Positions 41,774 to 49,934 of a DNA stretch of 64,000 nt are shown piece after piece. How positions within the stretch are numbered: position 1 is the stretch's first letter; each line of letters opens with the position of its first letter. This DNA is from Dactylosporangium aurantiacum. Its GTDB lineage: Bacteria > Actinomycetota > Actinomycetes > Mycobacteriales > Micromonosporaceae. Both the position numbers and the translations under genes were made by a program. Where the stretch lies: NCBI RefSeq assembly GCF_000716715.1, contig NZ_JNYJ01000020.1, positions 164,002 through 228,001 of the forward strand, in the 5' to 3' direction. The notes under the pieces are model-generated. The model saw nothing but the letters and a program-made list of their open reading frames with translations. It was not told the origin of the DNA and made no database searches.

Positions 41774-43930
41774 TCACTCGCTGCGGGCGGTCTCCGGCCC
41801 GGTGATGCGCCGCAGCAGCGGGAACGTCGCGGCGATGATGCCCAGGGACAGCAGCAGCCCGCCGGTGACGATCGCGCCGTACGTGAGGCCCGGCGGCCGC
41901 AGGTGGTAGCCCATCTGCGCGGTGAGGAACAGCTGCGCGCCGAGCAGCCCCGCCCCGATCGCCAGCGCCGCCGCGCCCAGCAGCGGCACGGCGCTCTCCA
42001 GGGCGATCACCCGCCGCAGCACGCCGAGGGGCACCCCGGTCAGCCGCAGCAGGCTGAAGGGCCGTTTGCGGTCGGTGAGACCGGCGATGACGCTGACCGC
42101 GAGGCTGCACCCGGCGATCGGCAGGCTGGCGAGGATGACCACGGCGGCGAGCTGCTCGAAGCCGGCCAGCTGCGAGTTCTGGTCGTTCGCCCGGTCCCAG
42201 TCGGTGGCCGGCATGATCCGCAGGTCGGGGAACGCCAGCTGCAGCGCGGTGCGGGCGCGCTCCAGCGTGGCGGTGGACCCGTCGGTGCCGACCACGACGG
42301 AGATGACCGGCCGCGCGGCCAGCTGCGCCGCGGTCAGGGCGGCCGCGGGCCAGACGACGCCGGGCCCGTGCGCGGCGCGGTACCCCATGAAGTCCTCCCA
42401 CACCAGGGCGACCTCGGCCCCGTCGGCGCAGCGGCCGAACTGCGGCGCCCGCGCGAGGTCGGCGCAGGACGCGACGCCGGCGTAGTCGGTGTCGTACACG
42501 GGGTTGTCCCGGACCACCGTCACGGAGCGGACGCCGGGGCCGGCGGCCAGTGCCGCGACGACGGGCGCGGGGACGGTGTCGGGGTCGCGCTCGAAGCGGG
42601 CGACCATCGTCGAGGCGGCGAGGTCGTCGACGTGCGTGCCGCGCTCCGCGGCGAGGGTCTGGATGATGCCGACGGAGACGGTGGTGACGAACAGGCCGAC
42701 CACCACGCCGCTGATCGCGCGGAACGCCGCGGCCGGGTTGTCGGCGAGGCGGCGGGCGGCGATGAGGGTGGCGGGCCGCTGCGCCCGGCGGGCGAGCAGG
42801 CGCGCGCCGGCCATCGTCAGCCACGGTCCGGCGAGCACCAGTCCGACCATGATGAGCAGCAGCCCGGGCAGGAACACCGCGACCTGCGCCGTGGAGTCCT
42901 CCGGCACCCGGCCGATGAAGAACGCCAGCTCCGCGACGCCGAGCAGCAGCGGGATCAGCCGGAACCAGCGCGGCGGCTTCGGCGTGACCCGCCGCACCAC
43001 GCCGAGCGGGGAGATGCGGACCCGGCGCAGCGCCACGCGGGCGGCGAGCGCCGCGCCGACCGGCACGCCCACGGCGACCGCGGCGGCGACGAGCGGGCCG
43101 AGGGTCACGTCGTCGGGGTGGAACGGCATGCCGGTGAACGGGATCCGGGCCAGCTGGACGCGGAAGGCGAAGTACAGCGCGAACCCCGCGGCGGTGCCGA
43201 GCAGCGCGGCGACGGTCGCCTCGACGGCGGCCACGACGGAGATCTGCCGGGGCGTGCCGCCGATGAGGCGCATCGCGGCGAAGCGCTGCTCGCGGCGGGC
43301 GGCGGTGAGCCGGGTCGCGGTGCCGATGAAGATGAGCACGGGGAAGAGCAGGCCGCCGGCGACCACGGACAGGATCAGGTCGACGGCGGCGGTGGGGATG
43401 CCGGGCGGTTCGGTGGGGAAGGCGGTGACGCGGCGGGCGTGGTACAGCTGCGACACGACGTCCGGGGTCCCGCCGGCGACGGCGGTGAGGCTGTCCGGCG
43501 ACGGCAGCGCCGGGGCGCCGATGAGGCCCGCCTGCCGGCCGGGGAACCGGGCGCCGAGCTGGTCGGCCGGGGTCGCCGCGATCAGCCGGGCGAGGGCCGG
43601 GGAGGCGTAGTACTCCCCCGGTCCGGGCAGGCGCGGCAGGCCCTTCGGTACGGGCGCGCCGGTGCCGGTCACGGCGACGTCGATGCGGGTGATGGACCGG
43701 CCGTCGAAGTAGTCGCCGCGCTCGGCCCACCACAGTGGCGCATCGGCGGCGGCGCCCGGCTGCGGGCTCAGCGCGGCGAACCTGGCGAACTGCGCGTCGA
43801 CCGCGTTGACGCCGGCGAGCGTGCTCAGCAGCAGCCACACGCCGAGCGCGACGGCGCCGGCCATGACGGCGAGCCGGACGGCGGCCTCCCGCCCGCCGGC
43901 GAGGGTGAGCCGCAGCCCGAAGCGGATCAC
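41774..43930 (-). CDS. FtsX-like ABC permease
   Basis: 718 residues. Two FtsX domains of four helices each (LLFPVLIFIGTATRLTAARR, RRVIALESAVPLLGAAALAI) separated by large extracellular regions (YYASPALARLIAATPADQLG; VRDNPVYDTDYAGVASCADL). It is a MacB/LolC-type permease, probably exporting an antimicrobial, lipid or peptide, or coupling to cell-wall processes. Its GTG overlaps the ATPase stop (GTGA), and the PadR gene overlaps the ATPase start, so the three form one tightly packed operon. Confidence 0.92.
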   Translation of the reverse strand: MIRFGLRLTLAGGREAAVRLAVMAGAVALGVWLLLSTLAGVNAVDAQFARFAALSPQPGAAADAPLWWAERGDYFDGRSITRIDVAVTGTGAPVPKGLPRLPGPGEYYASPALARLIAATPADQLGARFPGRQAGLIGAPALPSPDSLTAVAGGTPDVVSQLYHARRVTAFPTEPPGIPTAAVDLILSVVAGGLLFPVLIFIGTATRLTAARREQRFAAMRLIGGTPRQISVVAAVEATVAALLGTAAGFALYFAFRVQLARIPFTGMPFHPDDVTLGPLVAAAVAVGVPVGAALAARVALRRVRISPLGVVRRVTPKPPRWFRLIPLLLGVAELAFFIGRVPEDSTAQVAVFLPGLLLIMVGLVLAGPWLTMAGARLLARRAQRPATLIAARRLADNPAAAFRAISGVVVGLFVTTVSVGIIQTLAAERGTHVDDLAASTMVARFERDPDTVPAPVVAALAAGPGVRSVTVVRDNPVYDTDYAGVASCADLARAPQFGRCADGAEVALVWEDFMGYRAAHGPGVVWPAAALTAAQLAARPVISVVVGTDGSTATLERARTALQLAFPDLRIMPATDWDRANDQNSQLAGFEQLAAVVILASLPIAGCSLAVSVIAGLTDRKRPFSLLRLTGVPLGVLRRVIALESAVPLLGAAALAIGAGLLGAQLFLTAQMGYHLRPPGLTYGAIVTGGLLLSLGIIAATFPLLRRITGPETARSE

Positions 43931-44613
43931 GACGCGCCCCGGGCGCCGGCGAGGGCGTGCACGCGCCCGTCGCGGACGATGACCTGGCGGTCCGCGTACG
44001 CGGCGACCCTGGCCTCGTGGGTGACGATGACGACGGTGGTGCCGTTGGCGCGGGCGGCGTCGACCATGAGGTCCATGACCTGCTCGCCGGTGAGCGAGTC
44101 GAGCGCGCCGGTGGGCTCGTCGGCGAACAGGACCCGGGGCTCGGCGACCAGCGCCCGGGCGAGCGCGACGCGTTGCGCCTGGCCGCCGGACAGCTCGCCG
44201 GAGCGGCGCTGCTCCAGCCCGTCCAGGCCGAGCCTGGCGAACCAGGAACGGGCCCGCCGGACCGCGTCGGCGCGGCGGGCGCCGCCGAGCAGCAGCGGCA
44301 GGGCCACGTTGTCCTCCGCGGTCAGCTCCGGCACCAGCTGGCCGAACTGGAACACGAACCCGAACCGGTCCCGGCGCAGGGTGCTGCGGCGGGTCTCGTC
44401 GAGCCGGTCGACACGGGCGCCGTCGAACAGGATCTCGCCCCGGTCCGGCACCAGGATGCCGGCGAGGCAGTGCAGGAGGGTGGACTTGCCGGAGCCGCTG
44501 GGCCCCATCACGGCGACGATCTCGCCGTCGCCGACGGCGAGGGTGGCGCCGCGCAGCGCCGGTGTCTGCCCGAACGCCAGGTGCGCGTCGCGGGCCTCGA
44601 TGATCGCGGTCAT
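43927..44613 (-). CDS. ABC transporter ATPase, MacB/LolD-type
   Basis: 228 residues. Walker A GPSGSGKST, the Q-loop region FVFQFGQLVPELTAEDNVAL, signature LSGGQAQRVALARAL, Walker B RVLFADEPTGALDSLTGEQ and the switch VTHEARV are all present. It energises the FtsX-like permease immediately downstream. It overlaps the PadR gene by four bases at its start and the permease by three at its end, making expression strictly coupled. Confidence 0.95.
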   Translation of the reverse strand: MTAIIEARDAHLAFGQTPALRGATLAVGDGEIVAVMGPSGSGKSTLLHCLAGILVPDRGEILFDGARVDRLDETRRSTLRRDRFGFVFQFGQLVPELTAEDNVALPLLLGGARRADAVRRARSWFARLGLDGLEQRRSGELSGGQAQRVALARALVAEPRVLFADEPTGALDSLTGEQVMDLMVDAARANGTTVVIVTHEARVAAYADRQVIVRDGRVHALAGARGAS

Positions 44614-45134
44614 CGCCGCACCTCCCTGGTCAGCGCGTCGAGCCGGGCCACGGTCGTCTCGATCCAGTGCAGGTCGGCCTCGAGGTGGAACAGGCCGTGG
44701 TCGGCGAGCATCGCGTCGACCAGGTTGCCGGCGCGCTTGATGTCGGTGAGCTCCTGCATGCGGCGCAGGTGCGCGCTGCGCTGCAGGTCGAGGTAGTCCT
44801 CGGCGGAGCGACCCAGCATCAGCGACAGCACGACCTTGGCGAACAGGACTGTCTGCAGGTGCGGCTCGGGCTCGACCGGCTCGGTGAGCCACGAGTCGAC
44901 CTCGGTCGCGCCGGCGCTGGTGATGACGTACCGCTTGCGGTCGGGCCCCTCACCGGGCTCGACGTCGCCGATCACCACCTTGCCGTCCCGGGCCAGGCGG
45001 CTGAGCGTGGCGTAGACCTGCCCGAACGACAGCGGCTTGCCGCGGCCGAAGAACGTGTCGTAGTCCCGCTTGAGGTCATATCCGTGGCTCGGCTCCCGTT
45101 CCAGGAGCCCCAGCAGCGTGAGGGGAACGCTCAT
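44610..45134 (-). CDS. PadR-family repressor
   Basis: 174 residues. PadR winged helix at about 1-85 (TLLGLLEREPSHGYDLKRDY, SFGQVYATLSRLARDGKVVI, GPDRKRYVITSAGATEVDSW) and a C-terminal helical dimerisation arm of the PadR_2/Vir type. PadR proteins repress the neighbouring transporter and release it on binding a drug or phenolic. It is the first gene of the operon with the ABC exporter. A nested palindrome overlaps its promoter ten bases upstream of the start. Confidence 0.93.
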   Translation of the reverse strand: MSVPLTLLGLLEREPSHGYDLKRDYDTFFGRGKPLSFGQVYATLSRLARDGKVVIGDVEPGEGPDRKRYVITSAGATEVDSWLTEPVEPEPHLQTVLFAKVVLSLMLGRSAEDYLDLQRSAHLRRMQELTDIKRAGNLVDAMLADHGLFHLEADLHWIETTVARLDALTREVRR

Positions 45135-45144
45135 GCGACCACCA

Positions 45145-45183
45145 TACGCTGAGAGTATACGCCGCGTATATACCCTCAGCGTA
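45145..45183. promoter_or_regulatory. Nested palindromic PadR operator and promoter
   Basis: Outer arms TACGCTGAG (45145-45153) and CTCAGCGTA (45175-45183) are perfectly inverted, and inside them TATACGC and GCGTATA (45156-45170) form a second perfect palindrome around one base. The AT-rich centre supplies a good -10 for the PadR-ABC operon, so a bound repressor would cover it. It is among the least GC-rich stretches of the window. Confidence 0.8.
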
Positions 45184-45248
45184 CTTACAAATCACAGCCG
45201 CTCCACCTGTGGTGGACGGCAAGGGTGCCGCGCATGGGGGAGGCCGCG

Positions 45249-45758
45249 ATGGAGCCGGCGTCACGACGGCCGTTGACCGGGCTGCTGGTCGCTCAGCTCG
45301 TCTCGGTGCTGGGCACGTCGATGTCGGCCCTGGCAATCCCCTGGCTGGTGCTCACCTCGACCGGCAGCGCCACCCGCACGGGCCTGATCGCCTTCGCCGA
45401 GCTGGCACCGTACGTCGCGATGCAGGCGCTCGGTGGACCGCTGGTCGACCGGGCCGGCGCCCGGCGGACGTACGTCCTGGGCAACGCCGCGGCAGCGGTC
45501 GTGCTGTGCGCCGTCGCCGCCCTCGACGTCATCGGCCTGCTCCCGCTGGGTGCGCTCGCCGGCCTGGTGGCCGCCGTCGGCGCGGTCCGCGGCACGGCCG
45601 ACTGCGCGGGTCAGGTCCTGGTGCCCGGCGCCGCGGGCCTGGGCGAGGTGCCGCTGGAGCGCGCCGCCGGCCTGCACGGCAGCGCCAACCAGACCGGCCT
45701 GCTCGTGGGCGCCGCGGCGGCCGGCGCAGCAGCAGGCCCTTGCCGTGCATCCTGGTGA
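45249..45758 (+). pseudogene. Truncated MFS transporter
   Basis: The N-terminal 150 or so residues of an MFS exporter: LTGLLVAQLVSVLGTSMSAL, AIPWLVLTSTGSATRTGLIA, and GGPLVDRAGARRTYVLGNAA with the motif-A loop. Four to five helices are present, then at about 45720 the sequence switches to the antisense of a BlaI fragment and stops after GPCRASW. A normal transporter has about 400 residues. GGGGGAGG five bases before ATG 45249 shows that the start is intact, so the 3' part was lost. Not expected to be functional. Confidence 0.8.
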
Positions 45759-45915
45759 GGGTCGTCAGCACCGTGTTGTAGGCCAGGCCGGCGCCGTCGC
45801 GGCGGCCGGCGAGCGCCGCCCGCACCTGCGCCGGCGTCAACGGCCCGTCCGCCGCCCACAGCACCGCCATCGTGTCGCCCTCCAGCGACCCCCACGCCCG
45901 CCGTGGCTTCCTCAC
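45729..45915 (-). pseudogene. Truncated BlaI/MecI-family regulator
   Basis: The minus strand from GTG 45915 reads VRKPRRAWGSLEGDTMAVLW, AADGPLTPAQVRAALAGRRD, LAYNTVLTTLTRMHGKGLLL: the whole BlaI winged helix. After KGLLL (about 45729) the expected wing and dimerisation domain are missing and the frame continues into antisense MFS sequence. Both genes are thus cut at the same point, head to head at their 3' sides, a deletion or rearrangement junction. An intact BlaI homologue is present at 49456. The rest of the 45759-46045 gap is its 5' side and promoter. Confidence 0.78.
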
Positions 45916-46045
45916 CGGCTCACGATATCCACCCCTGCCGCGCCGGATCCGGCGGCAACACTCACGCAAGGCTGATTACCGCCCGTATCCGCATCGTCAC
46001 AGAGCAGTTGCAGAGGTAGCGGTACCGACCGAACGGGGATCAGCT

Positions 46046-46792
46046 TTGGGCACGAACTACGCGCAGGTGTTCCAGGACACCGGCGCGGTCGACAAGTACG
46101 AGCACGTCACCTACGCACCTGGCAGCTACGCGTCACGGATCAACGAGCGGCAACGCGCCTACCTGCGGGCACTGGTCCGCCGCGCGTTCCCGGCGCAGCG
46201 GCCCGTCCAGCACGACTTCGCCTGCGGCACCGGCCGGGCCATCCGCAGCCTGCACGGCCTGGTGCGGCAGGCGCACGGGTACGACACCTCCACCGACATG
46301 CTGGCCAAGGCGGCCGAGGTCGGCACGCGGGCGCAGCTGCACGCGGTCGCGGCGGACGGCCCCGTGCCCCGGCCCGCACCGGCGGACGGGCCGGCGCTGG
46401 TCACCATGTTCCGGCTGCTGCTCAACGTCGACGACGCGGTCCGCGACCGGGCCCTCGCCTTCGCCGCCCTCGCACTGCCGGACGCCGGCGCCGGCCTGCT
46501 CGTCATCGAGAACCACGGCAACGCCCGCTCGCTGCGGCACCTGCGGGCCCGCCGGCTGCGCGGGCAGCGCTGGTTCGCCGAGCTGTCGCACGACGACGTC
46601 GAGCGGCTGCTGCGCCGGCACGGCTTCGAGATCATCGAACGGCGCGGCTTCTCGATGCTCACCCAGGGTTGGTACGAACGGCGCGGCCTGGACCGTATCG
46701 CCCGTGGCGTCGACTCGGCGGCGAGCGTGCTGCCCGGCACCGACCGCTACGCCGTCAACGTCGTGTACGTGGCCCGCCGCCGGCCCGCCTGA
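46046..46792 (+). CDS. SAM-dependent methyltransferase, class I
   Basis: 248 residues. Motif I HDFACGTGRAIRSLHGLVRQ with acidic YDTSTDML, motif IV region VTMFRLLLNVDD and a C-terminal ERLLRRHGFEIIERRGFSML. The TTG at 46046 is taken as start because GGGG lies about eight bases upstream and the frame has no ATG or GTG nearby; this is uncertain. Substrate unknown. It overlaps the convergent DUF4184 gene by 38 bases. It is not related to the MddA-like enzyme at 27352. Confidence 0.82.
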   Translation: MGTNYAQVFQDTGAVDKYEHVTYAPGSYASRINERQRAYLRALVRRAFPAQRPVQHDFACGTGRAIRSLHGLVRQAHGYDTSTDMLAKAAEVGTRAQLHAVAADGPVPRPAPADGPALVTMFRLLLNVDDAVRDRALAFAALALPDAGAGLLVIENHGNARSLRHLRARRLRGQRWFAELSHDDVERLLRRHGFEIIERRGFSMLTQGWYERRGLDRIARGVDSAASVLPGTDRYAVNVVYVARRRPA

Positions 46793-47579
46793 CGGAACCG
46801 GCACCGCGGCCGGTCACCGCCCGGTGCGCCGCGGCGGCGGCGATCAGCGCCGTCGCGGCGATGCCCAGCAGCTGGCCGGACAGCACCGACGGCCGGGGCA
46901 GCGGGGGCAGGAACGGCACGATCCGCGCCCGGCGGACCGGCGCCAGCCCGGCCACCGCCGCACCGGCCGTCGCGGCGGCCGCGGCCGCGCCCCAGAACAC
47001 CGCGGGCCGGCGCCGCACCGCCGGGGCCGGCCCGTGCCAGGCCACGAGCCGCCGGCGCCGGCCCAGGCGGGCGGACAGCGCCAGCCACCCCGCCGCGCCG
47101 GCCGCGCTGGAGGCCAGGTGCAGCGGCATCCACGCCGGTACCCCCGGCAGCACCTCACGGTCGAGCCGGGCGATGCCGACGGCGGTGCCGCACACCGAGC
47201 CGTGCGTGACGTGGTCCCACGCGACGTGGCTGGCCGCGCCCACCAGCGCGGAGCCGGCCGTGACCCACCACGGGTGCCGCACGCCGCCGAGCGTGCCGTA
47301 GTCACCGACGGCGAACGGGCCGAGCCCCGGCAGGTGCGCGGCGACCTCCGGGGCCGCCCGACGCACCAGGCGCGTCGCCGCCACCGTGACCGGCACCGAG
47401 GCGAGCACGCCCCACCAGGTGTGGCCGTAGGTGTACGGCGGCCCTTCGCTGCGGCCGAGGGCGTACGGCAGGTCGGGCGCCGCGGAGCCGATGACCAGCG
47501 CGACACCGTCGAACCAGGCCGGCCGCCAGAGCTTCAGCGGCAGGACGGCGGCGGCGTGCGAGGGGAAGGTGGCCGGCAT
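46755..47579 (-). CDS. DUF4184 membrane protein
   Basis: 274 residues. The N-terminal MPATFPSHAAAVLPLKLWRP followed by FDGVALVIGSAAPDLPYALG is the diagnostic DUF4184 opening; further motifs are TWWGVLASVPVTVAATRLVR and GAASHVAWDHVTH. About five membrane segments. The invariant His and Asp residues suggest a membrane-bound metal site, but the biochemical function is unknown. It begins one base after the GH3 gene stop, so the two are one operon. Confidence 0.88.
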   Translation of the reverse strand: MPATFPSHAAAVLPLKLWRPAWFDGVALVIGSAAPDLPYALGRSEGPPYTYGHTWWGVLASVPVTVAATRLVRRAAPEVAAHLPGLGPFAVGDYGTLGGVRHPWWVTAGSALVGAASHVAWDHVTHGSVCGTAVGIARLDREVLPGVPAWMPLHLASSAAGAAGWLALSARLGRRRRLVAWHGPAPAVRRRPAVFWGAAAAAATAGAAVAGLAPVRRARIVPFLPPLPRPSVLSGQLLGIAATALIAAAAAHRAVTGRGAGSVRRAGGGPRTRR

Positions 47580-47580
47580 G

Positions 47581-48816
47581 TCATCCGTCGCAGCGAGCCA
47601 GGCCGGCACGGACCTTGGCGCGCACCACCCGGGTCGCCGACTCCTGCACCCGGGCGGCGAACGCCGGGTCGCTCTTCGCCGCGGCGAGCAGCGCCTCGGT
47701 CCACGGGCCGGCGTCGGACAGCCGCACCGACAGCGCCACGTCGCCGCCGGCCTTGACGAACCGCACCGCGCGCTGGCCCAGCGGCACGCCGCTGACCGCG
47801 ACGGCGGCGCCGAGGTCGTCGGACAGCACGAGCCCGTCGAAGCCGAGCTGCTCGCGCAGCAGCCCGGTGACGATCGGCGCGGAGAACGCCGCCACGTTCG
47901 CCGGGTCCAGCTTCGGGTACGTCGCCGAGGAGATCATGACCGCCGCCGAGCCGGCCCGGATGCCGGTGGTGAACGGCTGCAGCGCCGGGTCGTCGGCGGT
48001 GGTGACGTCGTCGCGGGCACCGGTGGAGGTGTCGGTGTTGACCCGGACCCGGCCCAGCCCCGGGAAGTGCTTGAGTGTCGTGAGGACCCCGGCGCCCTGG
48101 ATCGCCGCCACGACCGTCGCGACGTCGGCGGCGACCGGCTCGGGGGTCGAGCCGTACTGCCGGTCGAAGCCGCCGATCGGCGGGTTGGCCTTGCCGACGT
48201 TCGCCGGTACCACATCGGCGACCGGGGCCAGATCGATGGTGACACCGATGGCCTTGAGCCGCCCGGCCCACTCCGCCGTGCGGCTGCGCAGCGTCGCGTC
48301 GTCCAGCTTGCCCTGGTTGACCGCCGACGGGATCGCCGGGAAGTCGGCGCCCTTCAGCGTCTGGACCTGGCCGCCCTCCTGGTCGATGCCGATCTGCAGG
48401 CCGAGCCCGGCGGGCTTCGCGGCCGCCTGCAGCTGCCCGATCGCCTGCCGCAGCGTCGCCGCCGACGCGGTGCTGCGCCCGGCCAGGAAGATGCCGCCCA
48501 GCTGGTACCGCTGGATCGGCTGCACCGCGTTGAGCGGCGTGCCGATCGGCGTGCCGATCATCACCAGCTGGCCGACCCGCTGCTCCGGCGTCAGCTTCGC
48601 CACCAGCGTCGCGGCGCAGTCGGCGCTCGGCGACGGCGACCCGCCGGCCGGGGAGCCCGGCGCGGCACCGGTGCCCGGCGGGCGCGGGACGGCGCCGGGC
48701 GAGCCGCGGCCGGCCGCGACGAACCACAGCGCCGCGCCGGCGGCGAGCAGCAGCACCGCCCCGACCGCGACGGCCCATGTGGGCAGCGGGCCGATCCGGC
48801 CGTGATGGCGAGCCAT
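47581..48816 (-). CDS. GH3 beta-N-acetylglucosaminidase (NagZ-like), membrane-anchored
   Basis: 411 residues. An N-terminal TM segment (about 12-32) and a Pro/Ser-rich spacer hold a family 3 glycoside hydrolase: EQRVGQLVMIGTPI, GIDQEGGQVQTL, TTLKHFPGLGRV with the catalytic His region, and LVLSDDLGAAVAV with the nucleophile Asp. NagZ-type enzymes release GlcNAc from peptidoglycan, so this is an envelope-remodelling enzyme outside the membrane. It is the first gene of the operon with DUF4184. Confidence 0.9.
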   Translation of the reverse strand: MARHHGRIGPLPTWAVAVGAVLLLAAGAALWFVAAGRGSPGAVPRPPGTGAAPGSPAGGSPSPSADCAATLVAKLTPEQRVGQLVMIGTPIGTPLNAVQPIQRYQLGGIFLAGRSTASAATLRQAIGQLQAAAKPAGLGLQIGIDQEGGQVQTLKGADFPAIPSAVNQGKLDDATLRSRTAEWAGRLKAIGVTIDLAPVADVVPANVGKANPPIGGFDRQYGSTPEPVAADVATVVAAIQGAGVLTTLKHFPGLGRVRVNTDTSTGARDDVTTADDPALQPFTTGIRAGSAAVMISSATYPKLDPANVAAFSAPIVTGLLREQLGFDGLVLSDDLGAAVAVSGVPLGQRAVRFVKAGGDVALSVRLSDAGPWTEALLAAAKSDPAFAARVQESATRVVRAKVRAGLARCDG

Positions 48817-48880
48817 GGGCCGCTCCGTCCCTTGGTCCGCTGGAAGCCCGACCCGTTGGACGTTACCCGGGCGGCGCCCG

Positions 48881-49405
48881 TCAACCGGCGGCGGACCGGG
48901 GGTAGCGGTGGTCCGGCAGCTGGTGCAGCCACATGGCGAGGGCCCGGACGGTCTCGCGTTCGAAGGCGGCCTTGGCGCGGGTCACGGCCGCCGCGCCGGC
49001 CGCGTCGTCACCGAGCGCCAGCATCCGCGCACGGGTCACCGCGAGACCGTTGCGCACGAACGTGTCGAACGTGGCCTCGTCGGCGGCCTCCACGGCGAGC
49101 ATGCCCCGCACGTACACGTCCTCGATGCTGACCTCGGGGGTCAGGTCGCACAACCAGGCCCGCTGGCGCTGGCGCCCGGCCGCGGTGAGCGAGCAGGTGC
49201 GCCGGTTGCCGCTGGCCATCCGGGCGGGCACGGCCGCGTCGACACGCAGGAAGCCGGAGCGCTCCAGCCGCGTGACGGCCGCCATCACCCGGACGATGTC
49301 CATCCGGCGGGCGCTGCCGAAGATCTCGTCGTGGCGCTGCCTGAGCTCCCACGCGCTGCTGTCGCGGCCGCCCAGCAGGGCCAGCAGGACGTCGTCCAGC
49401 ACCAT
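48881..49405 (-). CDS. PadR-like winged-helix regulator
   Basis: 174 residues. DDVLLALLGGRDSSAWELRQ, then VRVMAAVTRLERSGFLRVDA, is a PadR-type winged helix; the C-terminal half is helical (EATFDTFVRNGLAVTRARML). The first recognition helix is divergent, so the assignment is moderate. It is transcribed 51 bases downstream of BlaI on the same strand, with a palindrome between them, and could share its transcript or be autoregulated. Confidence 0.75.
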   Translation of the reverse strand: MVLDDVLLALLGGRDSSAWELRQRHDEIFGSARRMDIVRVMAAVTRLERSGFLRVDAAVPARMASGNRRTCSLTAAGRQRQRAWLCDLTPEVSIEDVYVRGMLAVEAADEATFDTFVRNGLAVTRARMLALGDDAAGAAAVTRAKAAFERETVRALAMWLHQLPDHRYPRSAAG

Positions 49406-49425
49406 CGCCAGGCACCTCCCGCCGT

Positions 49426-49446
49426 ACTTCTACACGACGTAGAAGT
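49426..49446. promoter_or_regulatory. Palindrome between BlaI and PadR-like genes
   Basis: ACTTCTAC (49426-49433) and GTAGAAGT (49439-49446) are perfect inverted arms around ACGAC. It lies 21 bases upstream of the PadR-like start. The CTAC/GTAG core recalls BlaI-type TAC-N-GTA operators, so either regulator could bind here. Confidence 0.65.
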
Positions 49447-49455
49447 TAGCAGAGG

Positions 49456-49851
49456 CTAAACCTCCGGGTGCTCCCGCAGCAGCGCGCGCAGGATCTCCCC
49501 GTCGCGGTCGTCCAGGGTGCCGACGAAGCGGCGCAGCACGGAGGCGCGGTCGGGCTCCTCGGCCAGCAGCCGGCTCATCCGCTCCGCGACCAGCCCGGCC
49601 GCGTCGCGCAGCGCCCCGTAGCGAAACGCCCGGCCGTCGCGGTGCCGGGTGACGGCGCCCTTCTCGTGCAGCCGCGTCAGGGTGGTGACCACGGCGCTGT
49701 AGGACAGCGCGCCGGTCGGGTCCAGCAGGTCGCGGACCTCACCCGGAGTCAGCGGGCCGGGTGCCGCGCCGAGGACGGTGACCACCTGCGCCTCGAGCTG
49801 CCCGGGCCGGCGCCGCCGGTCGCCCGCGGACGGTGCTGCGTTCACCGGCAC
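49456..49851 (-). CDS. BlaI/MecI-family repressor
   Basis: 131 residues. RPGQLEAQVVTVLGAAPGPL, TPGEVRDLLDPTGALSYSAV, VTTLTRLHEKGAVTRHRDGR is the BlaI winged helix, followed by the dimerisation helices (GLVAERMSRLLAEEPDRASV). BlaI proteins are cleaved by or released through an M56 sensor protease; exactly such a gene lies divergently 83 bases away. It starts at GTG 49851. The truncated paralogue at 45729 lacks this dimerisation part. Confidence 0.92.
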   Translation of the reverse strand: MPVNAAPSAGDRRRRPGQLEAQVVTVLGAAPGPLTPGEVRDLLDPTGALSYSAVVTTLTRLHEKGAVTRHRDGRAFRYGALRDAAGLVAERMSRLLAEEPDRASVLRRFVGTLDDRDGEILRALLREHPEV

Positions 49852-49934
49852 GACTCTATCGACCCTGCGCCCCCACGACGCCGCCGCGGGATCGCTACAG
49901 TCGGGCGCAGGTCGGCCGGTCTGGACGGAGTCCC

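Noticed and set aside
41237..44740. A plus-strand open frame of over 1,100 codons
   Set aside because: It is antisense to the complete ABC permease and ATPase genes, whose motifs are unambiguous; long antisense frames are expected at 75% GC.
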